Below, one piece after another: positions 7,638 through 15,152 of a stretch of 64,000 bases of DNA; within the stretch, counting starts at the first letter, position 1; every line of letters starts with the position of its first letter. Origin of the DNA: Candidatus Iainarchaeum sp. (GTDB lineage: Archaea; Iainarchaeota; Iainarchaeia; Iainarchaeales; JAGVWC01). The notes beneath the pieces were generated by a model. That model worked only from the letters and a program-made list of their open reading frames with translations, was not told the DNA's origin and made no database searches. A program made the translations under genes and the position numbers. The stretch spans positions 1 through 64,000 of the forward strand of contig JAGVWC010000009.1 in assembly GCA_018304465.1 (NCBI GenBank), given 5' to 3'.

Positions 7638-9191
7638 ATGGAAGAACCGAATGATGACATGAACAAGACCGCGACGGAATATTCGCAGAAAATGGGCGTC
7701 AAGATTTTTGATATTGAATCCAAAGCATTGATTTCGATTCTTCACGAAAAAGACGCGCGCGAACTGGGTGTTTTTCCGCTCGAGCGGATCGAATTGGTGT
7801 GTCCGCGAACGAAAAAACGCGTCGTGACCGTGATTGACACGACCAAGTCCATGGTGAAAATCGATCAGATCGGAATTTTCAAGGACGTGCAAAAAATCCT
7901 GGGATTAAAAGAAGACGACGAACTCATGGTTTCGCCGTCGCTTCAGCCGGAAAGCGTTCGCTTCATCAAGAAAAAATTGCGCGGGCTCGAATTGACTCCC
8001 GTTGAGATTACCGCGATCGTGAACGACATCGCGCAAAACCGCGTGAGCGAAATCGAAGCCAGCGCGTTCATGGCGGCAGTGTATATTCACGGAAACACTT
8101 TGCCCGAAATCGTGGCCATGACCAAAGCATTGGCGAATGGCGGGGAACGATTGCAATTGAGCAAAACCCCTGTGGTTGACAAGCATTCGATCGGAGGAAT
8201 CAATGGCCGTGTCACCCTGGTGCTGGTGCCGATCATGGCTTCGGCGGGCGTGTACATCCCTAAAACCGCGTCGCGAAGCATTACGAGCGCTGCCGGAACC
8301 GCGGACGCCATGGAAGTACTTGCCGACGTGGAATTGTCGGTCGCACAAATCAAACAGATCACCGAAAAAATCGGTGGTGTTATTTGCTGGGGCGGCGGCG
8401 TGGAACTGGCTCCAGGCGACGACAAAATCATCAAAATCGAGCATCCGTTGTCGCTGGATCCGGAAGGACAAGTCATTGCGTCCGTGATGGCCAAGAAATT
8501 CGCGGTAGGCGCGAAATATTTGATCATTGATATTCCGGTAGGGCCCGACATGAAAGTGGATAACCGCGAAAAAGCCGAAGCCATGGCCAAACGATTCGTT
8601 GAAGTCGGAAAAAGACTCGGAATGAAAGTCGAAGTCGCGTTAACCGACGGAACGGAACCGTTGGGCCGCGCGTTTGGCCCGGCGCTCGAAGCCAAATATG
8701 CATTGGAAACACTTGAAGGAAAACGGTTTGACAACTTGGGGGAAAAAGCGTGCGAACTCGCGGGATTGTTGTTAGAGTTGTGCGGCAAGGCCCCGAAGAA
8801 AAAAGGAAAAATCATGGCCAAAAACATTTTGCAGAGCCGAAAAGCCCATAAAAAAATGCTTGAGATTCTGAAAGCCCAAAACGGAAAAGTGTTTTCGTCG
8901 GAAAAAGTTCCGATGGCAAAACTCAAAGCAACCGTGATCGCGCAAGGCGACGGCGTCATCGCGAACATGAACGTGAAGCGGTTGGTGGAAGTCGCACGCA
9001 TCGCCGGAGCCCCGGGAGACGCCCAAGCCGGCGTCTTGCTGTTAGTTGAAAAAGGAAACACGGTTGTCAAAGGCCAGGGATTGATGGAAATTTATTCGAA
9101 CAACAAGCAAAAACTGGATTTGGCCAAAAAATACGCGTTGGAGTCAAGCGGTTTGGAACCGCAGCAATTGATTCTGCAGGAAATCATGTAA
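7638..9191 (+). CDS. deoA: AMP phosphorylase
   Basis: A 517-residue protein of the thymidine/AMP phosphorylase family. It cleaves AMP or other NMPs with phosphate to give base plus ribose 1,5-bisphosphate. The N-terminal ~85 residues form the extra domain of the archaeal AMPpase type, which separates it from bacterial thymidine phosphorylases of about 440 residues. Core motifs: VDKHSIGG at about 178-186, ITSAAGTADAME at about 214-225 (phosphate binding), and the glycine-rich CWGGGVELAPGDD. The C-terminal barrel-sandwich domain is complete. It follows R15P isomerase in one operon and its stop is 6 bp from the convergent ksgA stop. Confidence 0.93.
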   Translation: MEEPNDDMNKTATEYSQKMGVKIFDIESKALISILHEKDARELGVFPLERIELVCPRTKKRVVTVIDTTKSMVKIDQIGIFKDVQKILGLKEDDELMVSPSLQPESVRFIKKKLRGLELTPVEITAIVNDIAQNRVSEIEASAFMAAVYIHGNTLPEIVAMTKALANGGERLQLSKTPVVDKHSIGGINGRVTLVLVPIMASAGVYIPKTASRSITSAAGTADAMEVLADVELSVAQIKQITEKIGGVICWGGGVELAPGDDKIIKIEHPLSLDPEGQVIASVMAKKFAVGAKYLIIDIPVGPDMKVDNREKAEAMAKRFVEVGKRLGMKVEVALTDGTEPLGRAFGPALEAKYALETLEGKRFDNLGEKACELAGLLLELCGKAPKKKGKIMAKNILQSRKAHKKMLEILKAQNGKVFSSEKVPMAKLKATVIAQGDGVIANMNVKRLVEVARIAGAPGDAQAGVLLLVEKGNTVVKGQGLMEIYSNNKQKLDLAKKYALESSGLEPQQLILQEIM

Positions 9192-9197
9192 AAAGAT

Positions 9198-10028
9198 TCA
9201 GGATTTGCTTAAATGCAAGAACAGTTCCACGAATTCTTCGACTTCGAGCAAGTATACTTTTTGGTCTTTGAATTTCAGTCCTGAAATTTTTTTCTTCAGG
9301 GTTTCTTTGTCGATCCCCAGTTCTTTTTGGAGTAGCGGCACGCATAATTGAAGCGCGTTGGAAAGCGTTTTGTTTTTGTAGCGAAAAACATCCTTGATGA
9401 AACGGATGAATTTTTTTTCGTCGGATACGTCCCCGAATCTTTTTTTGGATTTGAGTTTTACGCACGCCGAAAAACCCTGGGGTTGCGGGAAAAACGCGTT
9501 GGATTCCACCATGAAAAGAATCTCGGGTTCGCAAAAATACTGGGTAATCACGGAAATCGTGGTGTAGTCTTCAAAACCGGGTTCGGCGAGTAATTTTTCG
9601 GCGAATTCTTTTTGGAACACCAAATAGGCTTCCGAAAAACCGATTTCAAGGATTTTGTAGATGACTTCGGACGAGATAGAGTATGGTGGAAGCGAAACGA
9701 TTTTGCTGAATTCGCCGGGTTTGAATTGACTGTCCAAAAAATCTTCGTGGCGAAGCGCGAGGTTTTTGGGTGCGAGTTCGGTTCGAAGCAAATCGAATAA
9801 TCGGTCGTCTTTTTCGATCGCGATCACACGGGTTTTTTCCTGTAGTTTTTTGGTCAAAAAACCGGTTCCGCAGCCGATTTCAAGAACGGTTTCGGTGGAT
9901 TTGAGTTTGGCCGCCGAAACAAGTTTCTCGAGCAGTTCGTCGCTGATGCAAAAGTTTTGGGATAACCGTTTGTCGGGTTTGAAATGGTATTTGACCATTA
10001 ATCCTTGGAGTTCGCCTAAAAGATTCAT
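9198..10028 (-). CDS. ksgA: rRNA adenine dimethyltransferase (KsgA/Dim1 family) with an altered catalytic motif
   Basis: The product is 276 residues from an ATG at 10028; the frame extends to 10121 but the family starts at this Met. SAM motif I is VLEIGCGTGFLTKKL (48-62), followed by the acidic motif II (AIEKDD). The rest, KEFAEKLLAEPGFEDYTTIS and FFPQP, matches archaeal Dim1, which dimethylates two adjacent adenines near the 3' end of 16S rRNA. The catalytic tetrapeptide, NLPY in nearly all family members, reads LPPY at 113-116 in an ungapped alignment, so the usual Asn is replaced by Leu. It sits in the conserved L21e-rpoF-DUF655-ksgA neighbourhood. Confidence 0.88.
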   Translation of the reverse strand: MNLLGELQGLMVKYHFKPDKRLSQNFCISDELLEKLVSAAKLKSTETVLEIGCGTGFLTKKLQEKTRVIAIEKDDRLFDLLRTELAPKNLALRHEDFLDSQFKPGEFSKIVSLPPYSISSEVIYKILEIGFSEAYLVFQKEFAEKLLAEPGFEDYTTISVITQYFCEPEILFMVESNAFFPQPQGFSACVKLKSKKRFGDVSDEKKFIRFIKDVFRYKNKTLSNALQLCVPLLQKELGIDKETLKKKISGLKFKDQKVYLLEVEEFVELFLHLSKS

Positions 10029-10086
10029 GGAGCTCGGAAAGAATAAGATTCGGAGGTTTAAAAAAGAAATGGAACAACCAAACAGG

Positions 10087-10971
10087 TTACATTTTTTGCA
10101 GCGCGGCAATGCGGCTCTCAATGGGCGGGTGCGTGGCGAACAAGCCTTTGAACCACATTTTTTGTCCTTTCAAAGGATTGGAAATGTACAAGTGTGCGGT
10201 GGCTTTGTTGGCGGCTTCGAGGGGTTCGGTGTCCTTGTCGAGTTTTCGAAGCGCACTAATCAATCCGTCGGGATACCGCGTGAGTTCGACCGAACTTGCG
10301 TCGGCGAGGTATTCGCGCTGGCGCGAAACCGCAAGTTGGATCAGCGTCGCGATCAGTGGGGAAAGAATCGCGAAGATGATTCCGACAACAAGCAAAACGA
10401 TGTCCATTTTTCCGCGTTCGCGGTTACCACTGCCCCAAAAAAACGAGCGAAGCAAAAAATCGGATAACAGCGCAGTGATGCCAACCATGACCGTGACCAG
10501 CGTCATGAACCGGATGTCGTAATTCTTGATGTGGCTCATTTCGTGGGCGACGACGCCTTCGAGTTCGCTTCGGTTCATCGCGGACAATAGTCCGGTGGTC
10601 GCGCAGATGACGGCGTGCTTCGGATCGCGTCCCGTGGCAAACGCGTTTAGGGCGGTGTCATTGATCACGTAGAGTTTGGGCATCGGAATGCCGGCGGCGA
10701 TCGCGAGTCCTTCGGACACGTTGTAAAAATGCGGAAATTCTTTTTGGGTTGCGGGTCGCGCACTGGATATTTTCAATACGATGGAATCGCTCCAGTAATA
10801 GGATCCGACGGAAAGGAGGATGACGATAAAAGCGGCGATTACGAGTCCGAAGATGCCCCACCCGGTGATTTCGGCAAAGAGCCAGGAAAGAATCAACAAG
10901 AAAATAACGAATCCGAAGACGATGAGGATGGATCGGAGTTTGTTCGATGAAATTTGTTCATACATTCCCAT
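10087..10971 (-). CDS. htpX: Membrane zinc metalloprotease HtpX
   Basis: A 294-residue M48-family protease. Two N-terminal membrane helices (about residues 14-32 and 36-55) precede the zinc site HEMSH in VVAHEMSHIKN, and a second pair of helices (about 165-215) is followed by the third zinc ligand in REYLADASSVELT. HtpX degrades misfolded membrane proteins. It lies downstream of lemA, a common bacterial pairing, and this pair interrupts a conserved archaeal translation neighbourhood, which suggests acquisition by transfer. A terminator-like hairpin separates it from lemA. Confidence 0.93.
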   Translation of the reverse strand: MGMYEQISSNKLRSILIVFGFVIFLLILSWLFAEITGWGIFGLVIAAFIVILLSVGSYYWSDSIVLKISSARPATQKEFPHFYNVSEGLAIAAGIPMPKLYVINDTALNAFATGRDPKHAVICATTGLLSAMNRSELEGVVAHEMSHIKNYDIRFMTLVTVMVGITALLSDFLLRSFFWGSGNRERGKMDIVLLVVGIIFAILSPLIATLIQLAVSRQREYLADASSVELTRYPDGLISALRKLDKDTEPLEAANKATAHLYISNPLKGQKMWFKGLFATHPPIESRIAALQKM

Positions 10972-10995
10972 GGTAATCCCCGTAATTAATTAATG

Positions 10996-11026
10996 AAAAT
11001 AAAAATAAAAAAGGCCCTTGCGGGCC
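10996..11026 (-). terminator. Hairpin-plus-U-tract terminator after lemA
   Basis: On the minus strand GGCCCGCAAGGGCC (11013-11026) folds into a 5-bp G/C stem and is followed by TTTTTTATTTTTATTTTC. This is the layout of a bacterial intrinsic terminator, placed directly after the lemA stop and before htpX. Confidence 0.6.
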
Positions 11027-11035
11027 GAATTGGGT

Positions 11036-11593
11036 TTAGAAAGAAACCTTGACGGCTTCCCTGCTTTTTTCTTCGATCTCGAAGTAGGGTTTTTCCTTGA
11101 ATCCGAAGATGCCGGCAACGATGCTTCCTGGAAACTGTTGGATGGCCGTGTCGTACGTCAGAACCGAGTCGTTGTAGAACTGGCGGGAGAACGCGATTTT
11201 TCCTTCAATTCCGGATAGCTCTTCTTGGAGCATCATGAAATTTTGGCTGGATTGGAGTTGCGGATATGCTTCGGCAACGGCAAACAGCGATTTCAAGGCT
11301 CCGGTGAGCATGTTGTTGGCTTCGGCGGTTTCCTGGACGTTGTTGGCTTTCATGATGGCGGCACGCGCCTTGGTCACTTCTTCGAAAACGGTTTTTTCCT
11401 GTTTGGCGTAACCTTTGACGGTTTCAACCAAATTCGGCACCAAATCGTATCGTTTTTTGAGTTGGACGTCGATTTGAGCCCAGGCATTGTCCACGCGGTT
11501 TCGAAGCAAGACCAGGCCGTTAAACATTAAGATTGCGGCCAGGATGAGGACAACCACTACGATGAGAATGATCCATAGAATAATGTCAAGCAT
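11036..11593 (-). CDS. lemA: LemA family membrane protein
   Basis: A 185-residue protein with one N-terminal membrane helix (residues 3-27) and a coiled helical domain carrying the family signature [20 protein letters not shown] and [15 protein letters not shown]. An ideal GGAGG precedes the ATG. LemA proteins are widespread in bacteria and patchy in archaea, and often accompany HtpX; their exact role is not settled. The domain should lie outside the membrane. Confidence 0.92.
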   Translation of the reverse strand: MLDIILWIILIVVVVLILAAILMFNGLVLLRNRVDNAWAQIDVQLKKRYDLVPNLVETVKGYAKQEKTVFEEVTKARAAIMKANNVQETAEANNMLTGALKSLFAVAEAYPQLQSSQNFMMLQEELSGIEGKIAFSRQFYNDSVLTYDTAIQQFPGSIVAGIFGFKEKPYFEIEEKSREAVKVSF

Positions 11594-11673
11594 GGATTTT
11601 TTCCTCCGAGTTTATTACACAATTAGGAGTTTTTGGTATTAAAATAGGTTTTGTTTCGGAAAAAAAGGATTGA

Positions 11674-11817
11674 TTATTCTTTGATGAGCAAAATAAGGCC
11701 AACGACGAAAAAAACCAGCCAAAAATACGGTTGCAACAAATCGATTGGCGCGGGTAGTTTTGGAATCAATGTTCCGATGGCGACTCCGAGCATGAGCATT
11801 CCGATTTCGCGTGGCAT
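11674..11817 (-). CDS. Small two-helix membrane protein (47 residues)
   Basis: A short frame starting with ATG at 11817 encodes MPREIGMLMLGVAIGTLIP, a short PAPID turn and a second hydrophobic stretch (YFWLVFFVVGLILLIKE). Two membrane helices joined by a tight loop leave almost no soluble part. The open frame, the hydrophobic pattern and a promoter-like TATA 25-35 nt upstream support a real gene. No clear ribosome site is seen, consistent with a leaderless or short-leader mRNA. The family is not recognised; its neighbour lemA is also a membrane protein. Confidence 0.55.
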   Translation of the reverse strand: MPREIGMLMLGVAIGTLIPKLPAPIDLLQPYFWLVFFVVGLILLIKE

Positions 11818-11830
11818 TTGAATCCAATTA

Positions 11831-11854
11831 CACAACGCTGTTGTGCTTTAAATT
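11831..11854 (-). promoter_or_regulatory. Palindrome and TATA box before the small membrane protein
   Basis: CACAAC-GCT-GTTGTG (11831-11845) is a perfect 6-bp inverted repeat with a 3-nt centre. On the minus strand TTTAAAG sits directly upstream of it (about 11845-11853). A repressor bound to the palindrome would cover the transcription start. Confidence 0.45.
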
Positions 11855-12042
11855 CGTTTCGGGAGCGGTTTTGTCCCCAAAAACGTATTCTTGTATCCGA
11901 TTCTTTCGCAGGGCAAGTTTATTGAACAAAATCCAGGAAGTGTTCGATGTTGAATCGTTTTTTTCCCGCGTTGTTGCATTTGTCTTTGATGCAACCGTTG
12001 GTGGCGGTCTTTGTGGGCGTTAAAAAAAACGCAAGAAAAAAA
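11855..12042. other. Spacer downstream of the DUF655 gene
   Basis: About 190 bp with a poly-A stretch at 12022-12040 (T-rich on the minus strand, a likely terminator for the DUF655 gene). I see no convincing coding or RNA signal. Confidence 0.35.
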
Positions 12043-12642
12043 TTATTGCCGCTCGCGGCCGGGTCCGCGTTCGAACGAGCGTTCAAAACGGGGTTTTTCT
12101 TTGGGTGGCGGGCGGCAGAACACGTAGTGTTTTTCGTCGTCGAATTCGAGTTCTTGCATGACGCGTTTGACGATCGCGCGGCTCGGGTTGGGTAACGCTG
12201 GCACGCGGTCGGATAATTCCTTGAATGATTCGAAGGGTTTTCGCTGCCGCTCGTCGAGCAATGTCTTGACGTGTTTGGGTCCAACGCCGGGCAATAATTC
12301 CAGTTGGTGCCGGCGAATCGTGATCGGAATCGAGTGGTTGTAAAAGTCAACGAATTTTTTTTCGTTTTCCATCACGATTTTTTCGACGTTTTGCCCCAGT
12401 TCTCCGGCGGCCGTCGGCGTGAGTTCCTTGTAGGGAATGCGGCGTTTGATGAGCGCGATTTCGTCGCGGACTTCGGGTCCGATGTAGACTTTGCTTCCGA
12501 TTTTGAGTTCTTTTTTCGGAACGACTTCCAAAAGAGAAAAAAATTCGGTTCCCAACAGCTGCGCTAGTTGTTCAGTCTTAAAGCTAGAGGATTTGCCGCG
12601 TGGCAAGTAGTCGAGTACGATTGCGTATTCTTCGTTTGGCAT
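12043..12642 (-). CDS. DUF655 protein with helix-hairpin-helix motif
   Basis: A 199-residue archaeal DUF655 protein. The N-terminus (EEYAIVLDYLPRGKSS) is a small beta domain, and LELLPGVGPKHVKTLLDERQ at about residues 115-134 is a helix-hairpin-helix nucleic-acid-binding motif. The last ~25 residues are Arg/Glu/Phe-rich and disordered (RFERSFERGPGRERQ). The family is nearly always next to rpoF and ksgA in archaea, as here, suggesting a role in RNA processing or ribosome biogenesis, but its activity is not established. The gene is 49 bp downstream of rpoF. Confidence 0.9.
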   Translation of the reverse strand: MPNEEYAIVLDYLPRGKSSSFKTEQLAQLLGTEFFSLLEVVPKKELKIGSKVYIGPEVRDEIALIKRRIPYKELTPTAAGELGQNVEKIVMENEKKFVDFYNHSIPITIRRHQLELLPGVGPKHVKTLLDERQRKPFESFKELSDRVPALPNPSRAIVKRVMQELEFDDEKHYVFCRPPPKEKPRFERSFERGPGRERQ

Positions 12643-12691
12643 TTTTCATTCCTTCTAGCGTGTTTTTGGGTGTTTTGCAATTGGAAAACCT

Positions 12692-13033
12692 TTATTCTAC
12701 GTGTTGTTTGCATAAATCCAGGATTTGTGTTTTTTGCGCGTCGGTAAGCGGGTATTTTTTCTGGATCAATACTTCAAGTGTTTGGGTTTTGACGGGCAGG
12801 ATATCGATGATTTTGACCGCCAATGTGTCGTCCATGCCTTCGATCCCCATCAGTTCTTTGTGGAGTTTGTCGGCTTTGGAGCGCGTGATGCGCGCGTATT
12901 GGTTCACGTACTTGATGGTCATGTCTTGTTCGTACGTGGGTTCGGCGTCTTTGTCTTTGAGCCGTTCTTTGATGATTTCCTTGACTTCTGCCAAAGGAAT
13001 CGGTTTTTTTGAAACGATTTTTTCAACAAGCAT
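12692..13033 (-). CDS. rpoF: DNA-directed RNA polymerase subunit F (Rpb4/RpoF)
   Basis: A 113-residue helical protein of the Rpo4/Rpb4 family: the N-terminal segment binds Rpo7 and the C-terminal HRDC-like helices include YEQDMTIKYVNQYARITRSK. With Rpo7 it forms the RNA polymerase stalk that guides nascent RNA and helps open the promoter. It starts at the base after the L21e stop (13034), so translation of the two is coupled. The length agrees with archaeal Rpo4. Confidence 0.93.
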   Translation of the reverse strand: MLVEKIVSKKPIPLAEVKEIIKERLKDKDAEPTYEQDMTIKYVNQYARITRSKADKLHKELMGIEGMDDTLAVKIIDILPVKTQTLEVLIQKKYPLTDAQKTQILDLCKQHVE

Positions 13034-13345
13034 TTAGGCCGCCTTCTTTGGTTCTTTTTTTTCTTTCAAGTGAGCCGAGTTAACCGTTAATTGGCGCGAA
13101 GCGTTTCCGAGGTTAACGGAAACCACCATGGCTTTTCCGCGTTTTCCGATGACTTTTCCGGTGAGTCCTTGGTATCGCTGGTGCGGCAAGGACGCGTGAA
13201 CCGAAGAATCGATCGAAATGTGGACCGTGGTGCCGACGGGGATTTCGCGTAACTGGTCACGAACCGTAAGCCGGGGCGTATTGGCGCCGCGTTTAAACTT
13301 GTTTCGGGTTTTTTTTCGAATTCCCTTTGCTTTTTTGTTTGTCAA
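13034..13345 (-). CDS. rpl21e: Ribosomal protein L21e
   Basis: A 103-residue protein with the L21e pattern: a basic N-terminus (KAKGIRKKTRNKFKRGANT), a central SH3-like barrel (VHISIDSSVHASLPHQRYQG) and the LTGKVIGKRGKAMVV strand pair. It has no bacterial counterpart (bacterial L21 is unrelated). It begins the operon L21e-rpoF-DUF655. The Ala-rich end KEKKEPKKAA is a short extension. Confidence 0.93.
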   Translation of the reverse strand: MTNKKAKGIRKKTRNKFKRGANTPRLTVRDQLREIPVGTTVHISIDSSVHASLPHQRYQGLTGKVIGKRGKAMVVSVNLGNASRQLTVNSAHLKEKKEPKKAA

Positions 13346-13652
13346 ATATCATCACCTAAAGCTTTCGCTAACGAATTTGTTCGACAATAATAGTATACTG
13401 ATGCAAAGTTTTAAAAGGCAGGAGGCGCGGTTAAACCGACTCCAGAACGAAAAGAACCGATTCGAAAACGCGTCGAACAATAACCTAAACGCGGTTAAGC
13501 GGTTGCAAAACAACAAAAAATTTTCCCGTTTTTTTGTTTAAAAGAAAAAAAACCGACATAAATGGATAATGGAAGGTTTTGGGCTATTTAAATACCTTTT
13601 TAAAGGTTTTTAAAGCATTTATAAACAGACCCAATGGTCAGGAGAGGTTTTC
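13346..13652. promoter_or_regulatory. Divergent L21e / TBP promoter region with tandem TATA-like boxes
   Basis: For TBP, four TATA-like elements lie within 45 bp: ATTTAAATA (13586-13594), TTTTAAAG (13597-13604), TTTTTAAAG (13607-13614) and ATTTATAAA (about 13617-13625). A GGAGAG at about 13641-13646 precedes the GTG start. For L21e, TTTAAAAC on the minus strand (about 13409-13416) is the likely box. CGCGGTTAA occurs twice (13426-13434, 13490-13498), the first inside the palindrome CGGTTAAACCG, and T-runs follow at about 13530-13540, so a short untranslated transcript could lie between. Confidence 0.45.
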
Positions 13653-14273
13653 GTGAAGTATACCATTGTGAATATGGTGGCCAGTGCGACACTCAACGCT
13701 ACATTGGATTTGTATGGATTGGCTGTTTCGGTTCCGGACATTGAGTATGAACCCGAACAGTTTCCAGGCGCCATTTTGAAATTGAAAGAACCAAAAGTAT
13801 CCTTGCTGTTGTTCAAGAACGGAAAGCTCATTATTTCAGGAGCCTCAAGCGAAGAACAGATCGTGCAGGCGATCAAGAAAGCTTCCAAGATTATTCACGA
13901 GATTCAGCCGTCGGTTCGCGTTCCACGAAACGTGGATTATGAAGTCGTTAATCTCGTGGCCACCGCCAATTTGAACCGGTCATTGGATTTGTTCAAAACC
14001 GCGTTGGGTCTGGATAACGTTGAATACGAACCGGAACAGTTTCCGGGCGCGATTTTGCGCTTGGCGGATCCAAAGCTCACGTTGCTGTTGTTTAAAAACG
14101 GCAAAGTGATTTGTGCCGGAGCAAAACGCGAAGACTTGCTTCGAAAAGGATTAAAGAAAGCAAACGAACTCGTCAGCGAAGTCAACAAAAACGTCAAACC
14201 CGACGAATATGAGGAAGAAGACCTCAAGGAAGAAGAATCTGAGGAAAAACCGGCTAAAAAAGGCAAGAAGTAA
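13653..14273 (+). CDS. tbp: TATA-box-binding protein (TBP)
   Basis: A 206-residue protein made of the two direct TBP repeats (about residues 4-90 and 95-180). Each carries VATANLN/VASATLN-type DNA-contact strands and YEPEQFPGAIL, and each ends with LLFKNGK plus a cysteine- or serine-containing GA strand. A highly charged tail of about 25 residues follows (EYEEEDLKEEESEEKPAKKG), longer than in many archaeal TBPs. TBP binds TATA boxes and recruits TFB and RNA polymerase. It starts with GTG behind GGAGAG, and its own promoter region is unusually rich in TATA-like sites. Confidence 0.97.
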   Translation: MKYTIVNMVASATLNATLDLYGLAVSVPDIEYEPEQFPGAILKLKEPKVSLLLFKNGKLIISGASSEEQIVQAIKKASKIIHEIQPSVRVPRNVDYEVVNLVATANLNRSLDLFKTALGLDNVEYEPEQFPGAILRLADPKLTLLLFKNGKVICAGAKREDLLRKGLKKANELVSEVNKNVKPDEYEEEDLKEEESEEKPAKKGKK

Positions 14274-14276
14274 GCC

Positions 14277-14284
14277 TTTTAAAG
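14277..14284 (+). promoter_or_regulatory. TATA box of the 5S rRNA gene
   Basis: TTTTAAAG just after the TBP stop is centred about 26 nt before the 5S 5' end, the expected archaeal spacing. The 5S gene therefore has its own promoter. Confidence 0.65.
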
Positions 14285-14305
14285 AGTTGGCTGGGAAAGA
14301 TTGAT

Positions 14306-14423
14306 TGTTAGCGGCCATACCCAAGGGGAAACACCCGATCCCTTTTCGAACTCGGAAGTTAAGACCTTGTGGGAATGGTTTCGTAGTGCGTTTCTACGTG
14401 CAACGGGCCGAACGCTGCTAACA
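14306..14423 (+). rRNA. rrf: 5S ribosomal RNA
   Basis: About 118 nt. The 5' end TGTTAGC pairs with GCTAACA at 14417-14423 as helix I. The conserved core GGGGAAACACCCGATCCC and the loop CGAACTCGGAAGTTAAG follow, then the GGTTTCGTAGTGCG region of loop E and helix IV. No 16S, 23S or tRNA gene is near it, so it is an unlinked 5S gene between TBP and the peroxiredoxin operon. The ends are set by the terminal helix. Confidence 0.93.
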
Positions 14424-14430
14424 TTTTTTT
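14423..14430 (+). terminator. Oligo-T terminator of 5S rRNA
   Basis: Seven consecutive T follow the closing helix, the usual archaeal termination signal. Confidence 0.65.
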
Positions 14431-14541
14431 GCTTTCAAGACATCCGTTTCTATTTTTGTTTGGGCAACGCGATTTCGACTCCGAGTTTTTTGCGGTAAGA
14501 CCATTCGATGGGCCAGATAAGCCTGAAGGCCGTATAATCTG

Positions 14542-14565
14542 TTTATTAAAGAGTTTTGCTCTTTA
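14542..14565 (+). promoter_or_regulatory. TATA box overlapped by a perfect inverted repeat before the peroxiredoxin operon
   Basis: TTTATTAAAG (14542-14551) is TATA-like. TAAAGAG-TTTTG-CTCTTTA (14547-14565) is an exact 7-bp inverted repeat overlapping it. The arrangement suggests a repressor site, plausibly redox-responsive given the genes downstream. Confidence 0.45.
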
Positions 14566-14601
14566 TCGTTATTCTGTTAGATGCAAATCGGAGGAATGAG
14601 C

Positions 14602-15144
14602 GTGGAAATGGTTCAATCGTTATCGGCGCGGGTCGGCGAAAAAGCCCCGGAGTTTTTCGGCAAGGCGTATGTGAAAGGAGAGTTCAAACAAATCAAAGCG
14701 TCGGATTATCGTGGAAAGTGGATTGTGTTGTTTTTTTGGCCTGAGGATTTTACGTTCGTGTGCCCGACGGAAATCAAAGCGTTCCGGGAAAAAAATATCG
14801 AGTTTGAGAAGAAAAACGCCCAAGTGATCGGTTGTTCCGTGGACTCGGTTCATTCGCACAAGGCCTGGGTGGAACGCGATCTTGGAGTGATTGATTTTCC
14901 CTTGATCGGAGACATGACCAAAGCGGTCGCAAGCATGTTTGGAATCGTGAACAAAGACGGGCTTGCGTTGCGCGCGACTTTTATTATTGATCCGGATGGC
15001 GTGCTTCAGTCGGCAACGGTCAACAACCTTTCGGTTGGACGCAATGTGGACGAAACATTACGGGTATTGGACGCGTTTCAGACCGGCGAACTGTGTCCCG
15101 TGAACTGGAACAAAGGACAAAAGACGTTGGGTAAAGACAAGTAG
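14602..15144 (+). CDS. Peroxiredoxin (AhpC/2-Cys type)
   Basis: A 180-residue thioredoxin-fold peroxidase that reduces peroxides. The peroxidatic cysteine is Cys54 in FTFVCPTEI and the resolving cysteine Cys165 lies in GELCPVNW, so it is a typical 2-Cys enzyme of the AhpC class. I chose the GTG at 14602 because GGAGG (14590-14594) is 7 nt away; the frame extends to 14581 but the extra ATGs sit on or against the ribosome site. A flavin reductase follows after 8 bp and may supply electrons in place of AhpF. Confidence 0.93.
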   Translation: MEMVQSLSARVGEKAPEFFGKAYVKGEFKQIKASDYRGKWIVLFFWPEDFTFVCPTEIKAFREKNIEFEKKNAQVIGCSVDSVHSHKAWVERDLGVIDFPLIGDMTKAVASMFGIVNKDGLALRATFIIDPDGVLQSATVNNLSVGRNVDETLRVLDAFQTGELCPVNWNKGQKTLGKDK

Positions 15145-15152
15145 GTGAAAGC

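Noticed and set aside
13218-13541. 107-codon plus-strand frame overlapping L21e
   Set aside because: It is antisense to L21e for half its length and Asn/Lys-rich without structure in the rest.
14431-14546. Minus-strand stretch reading FRLIWPIEWSYRKKLGVEI then stop (about 28 codons)
   Set aside because: It looks protein-like but has no start codon and a stop just upstream; at most a relic of a lost gene, not enough to call.
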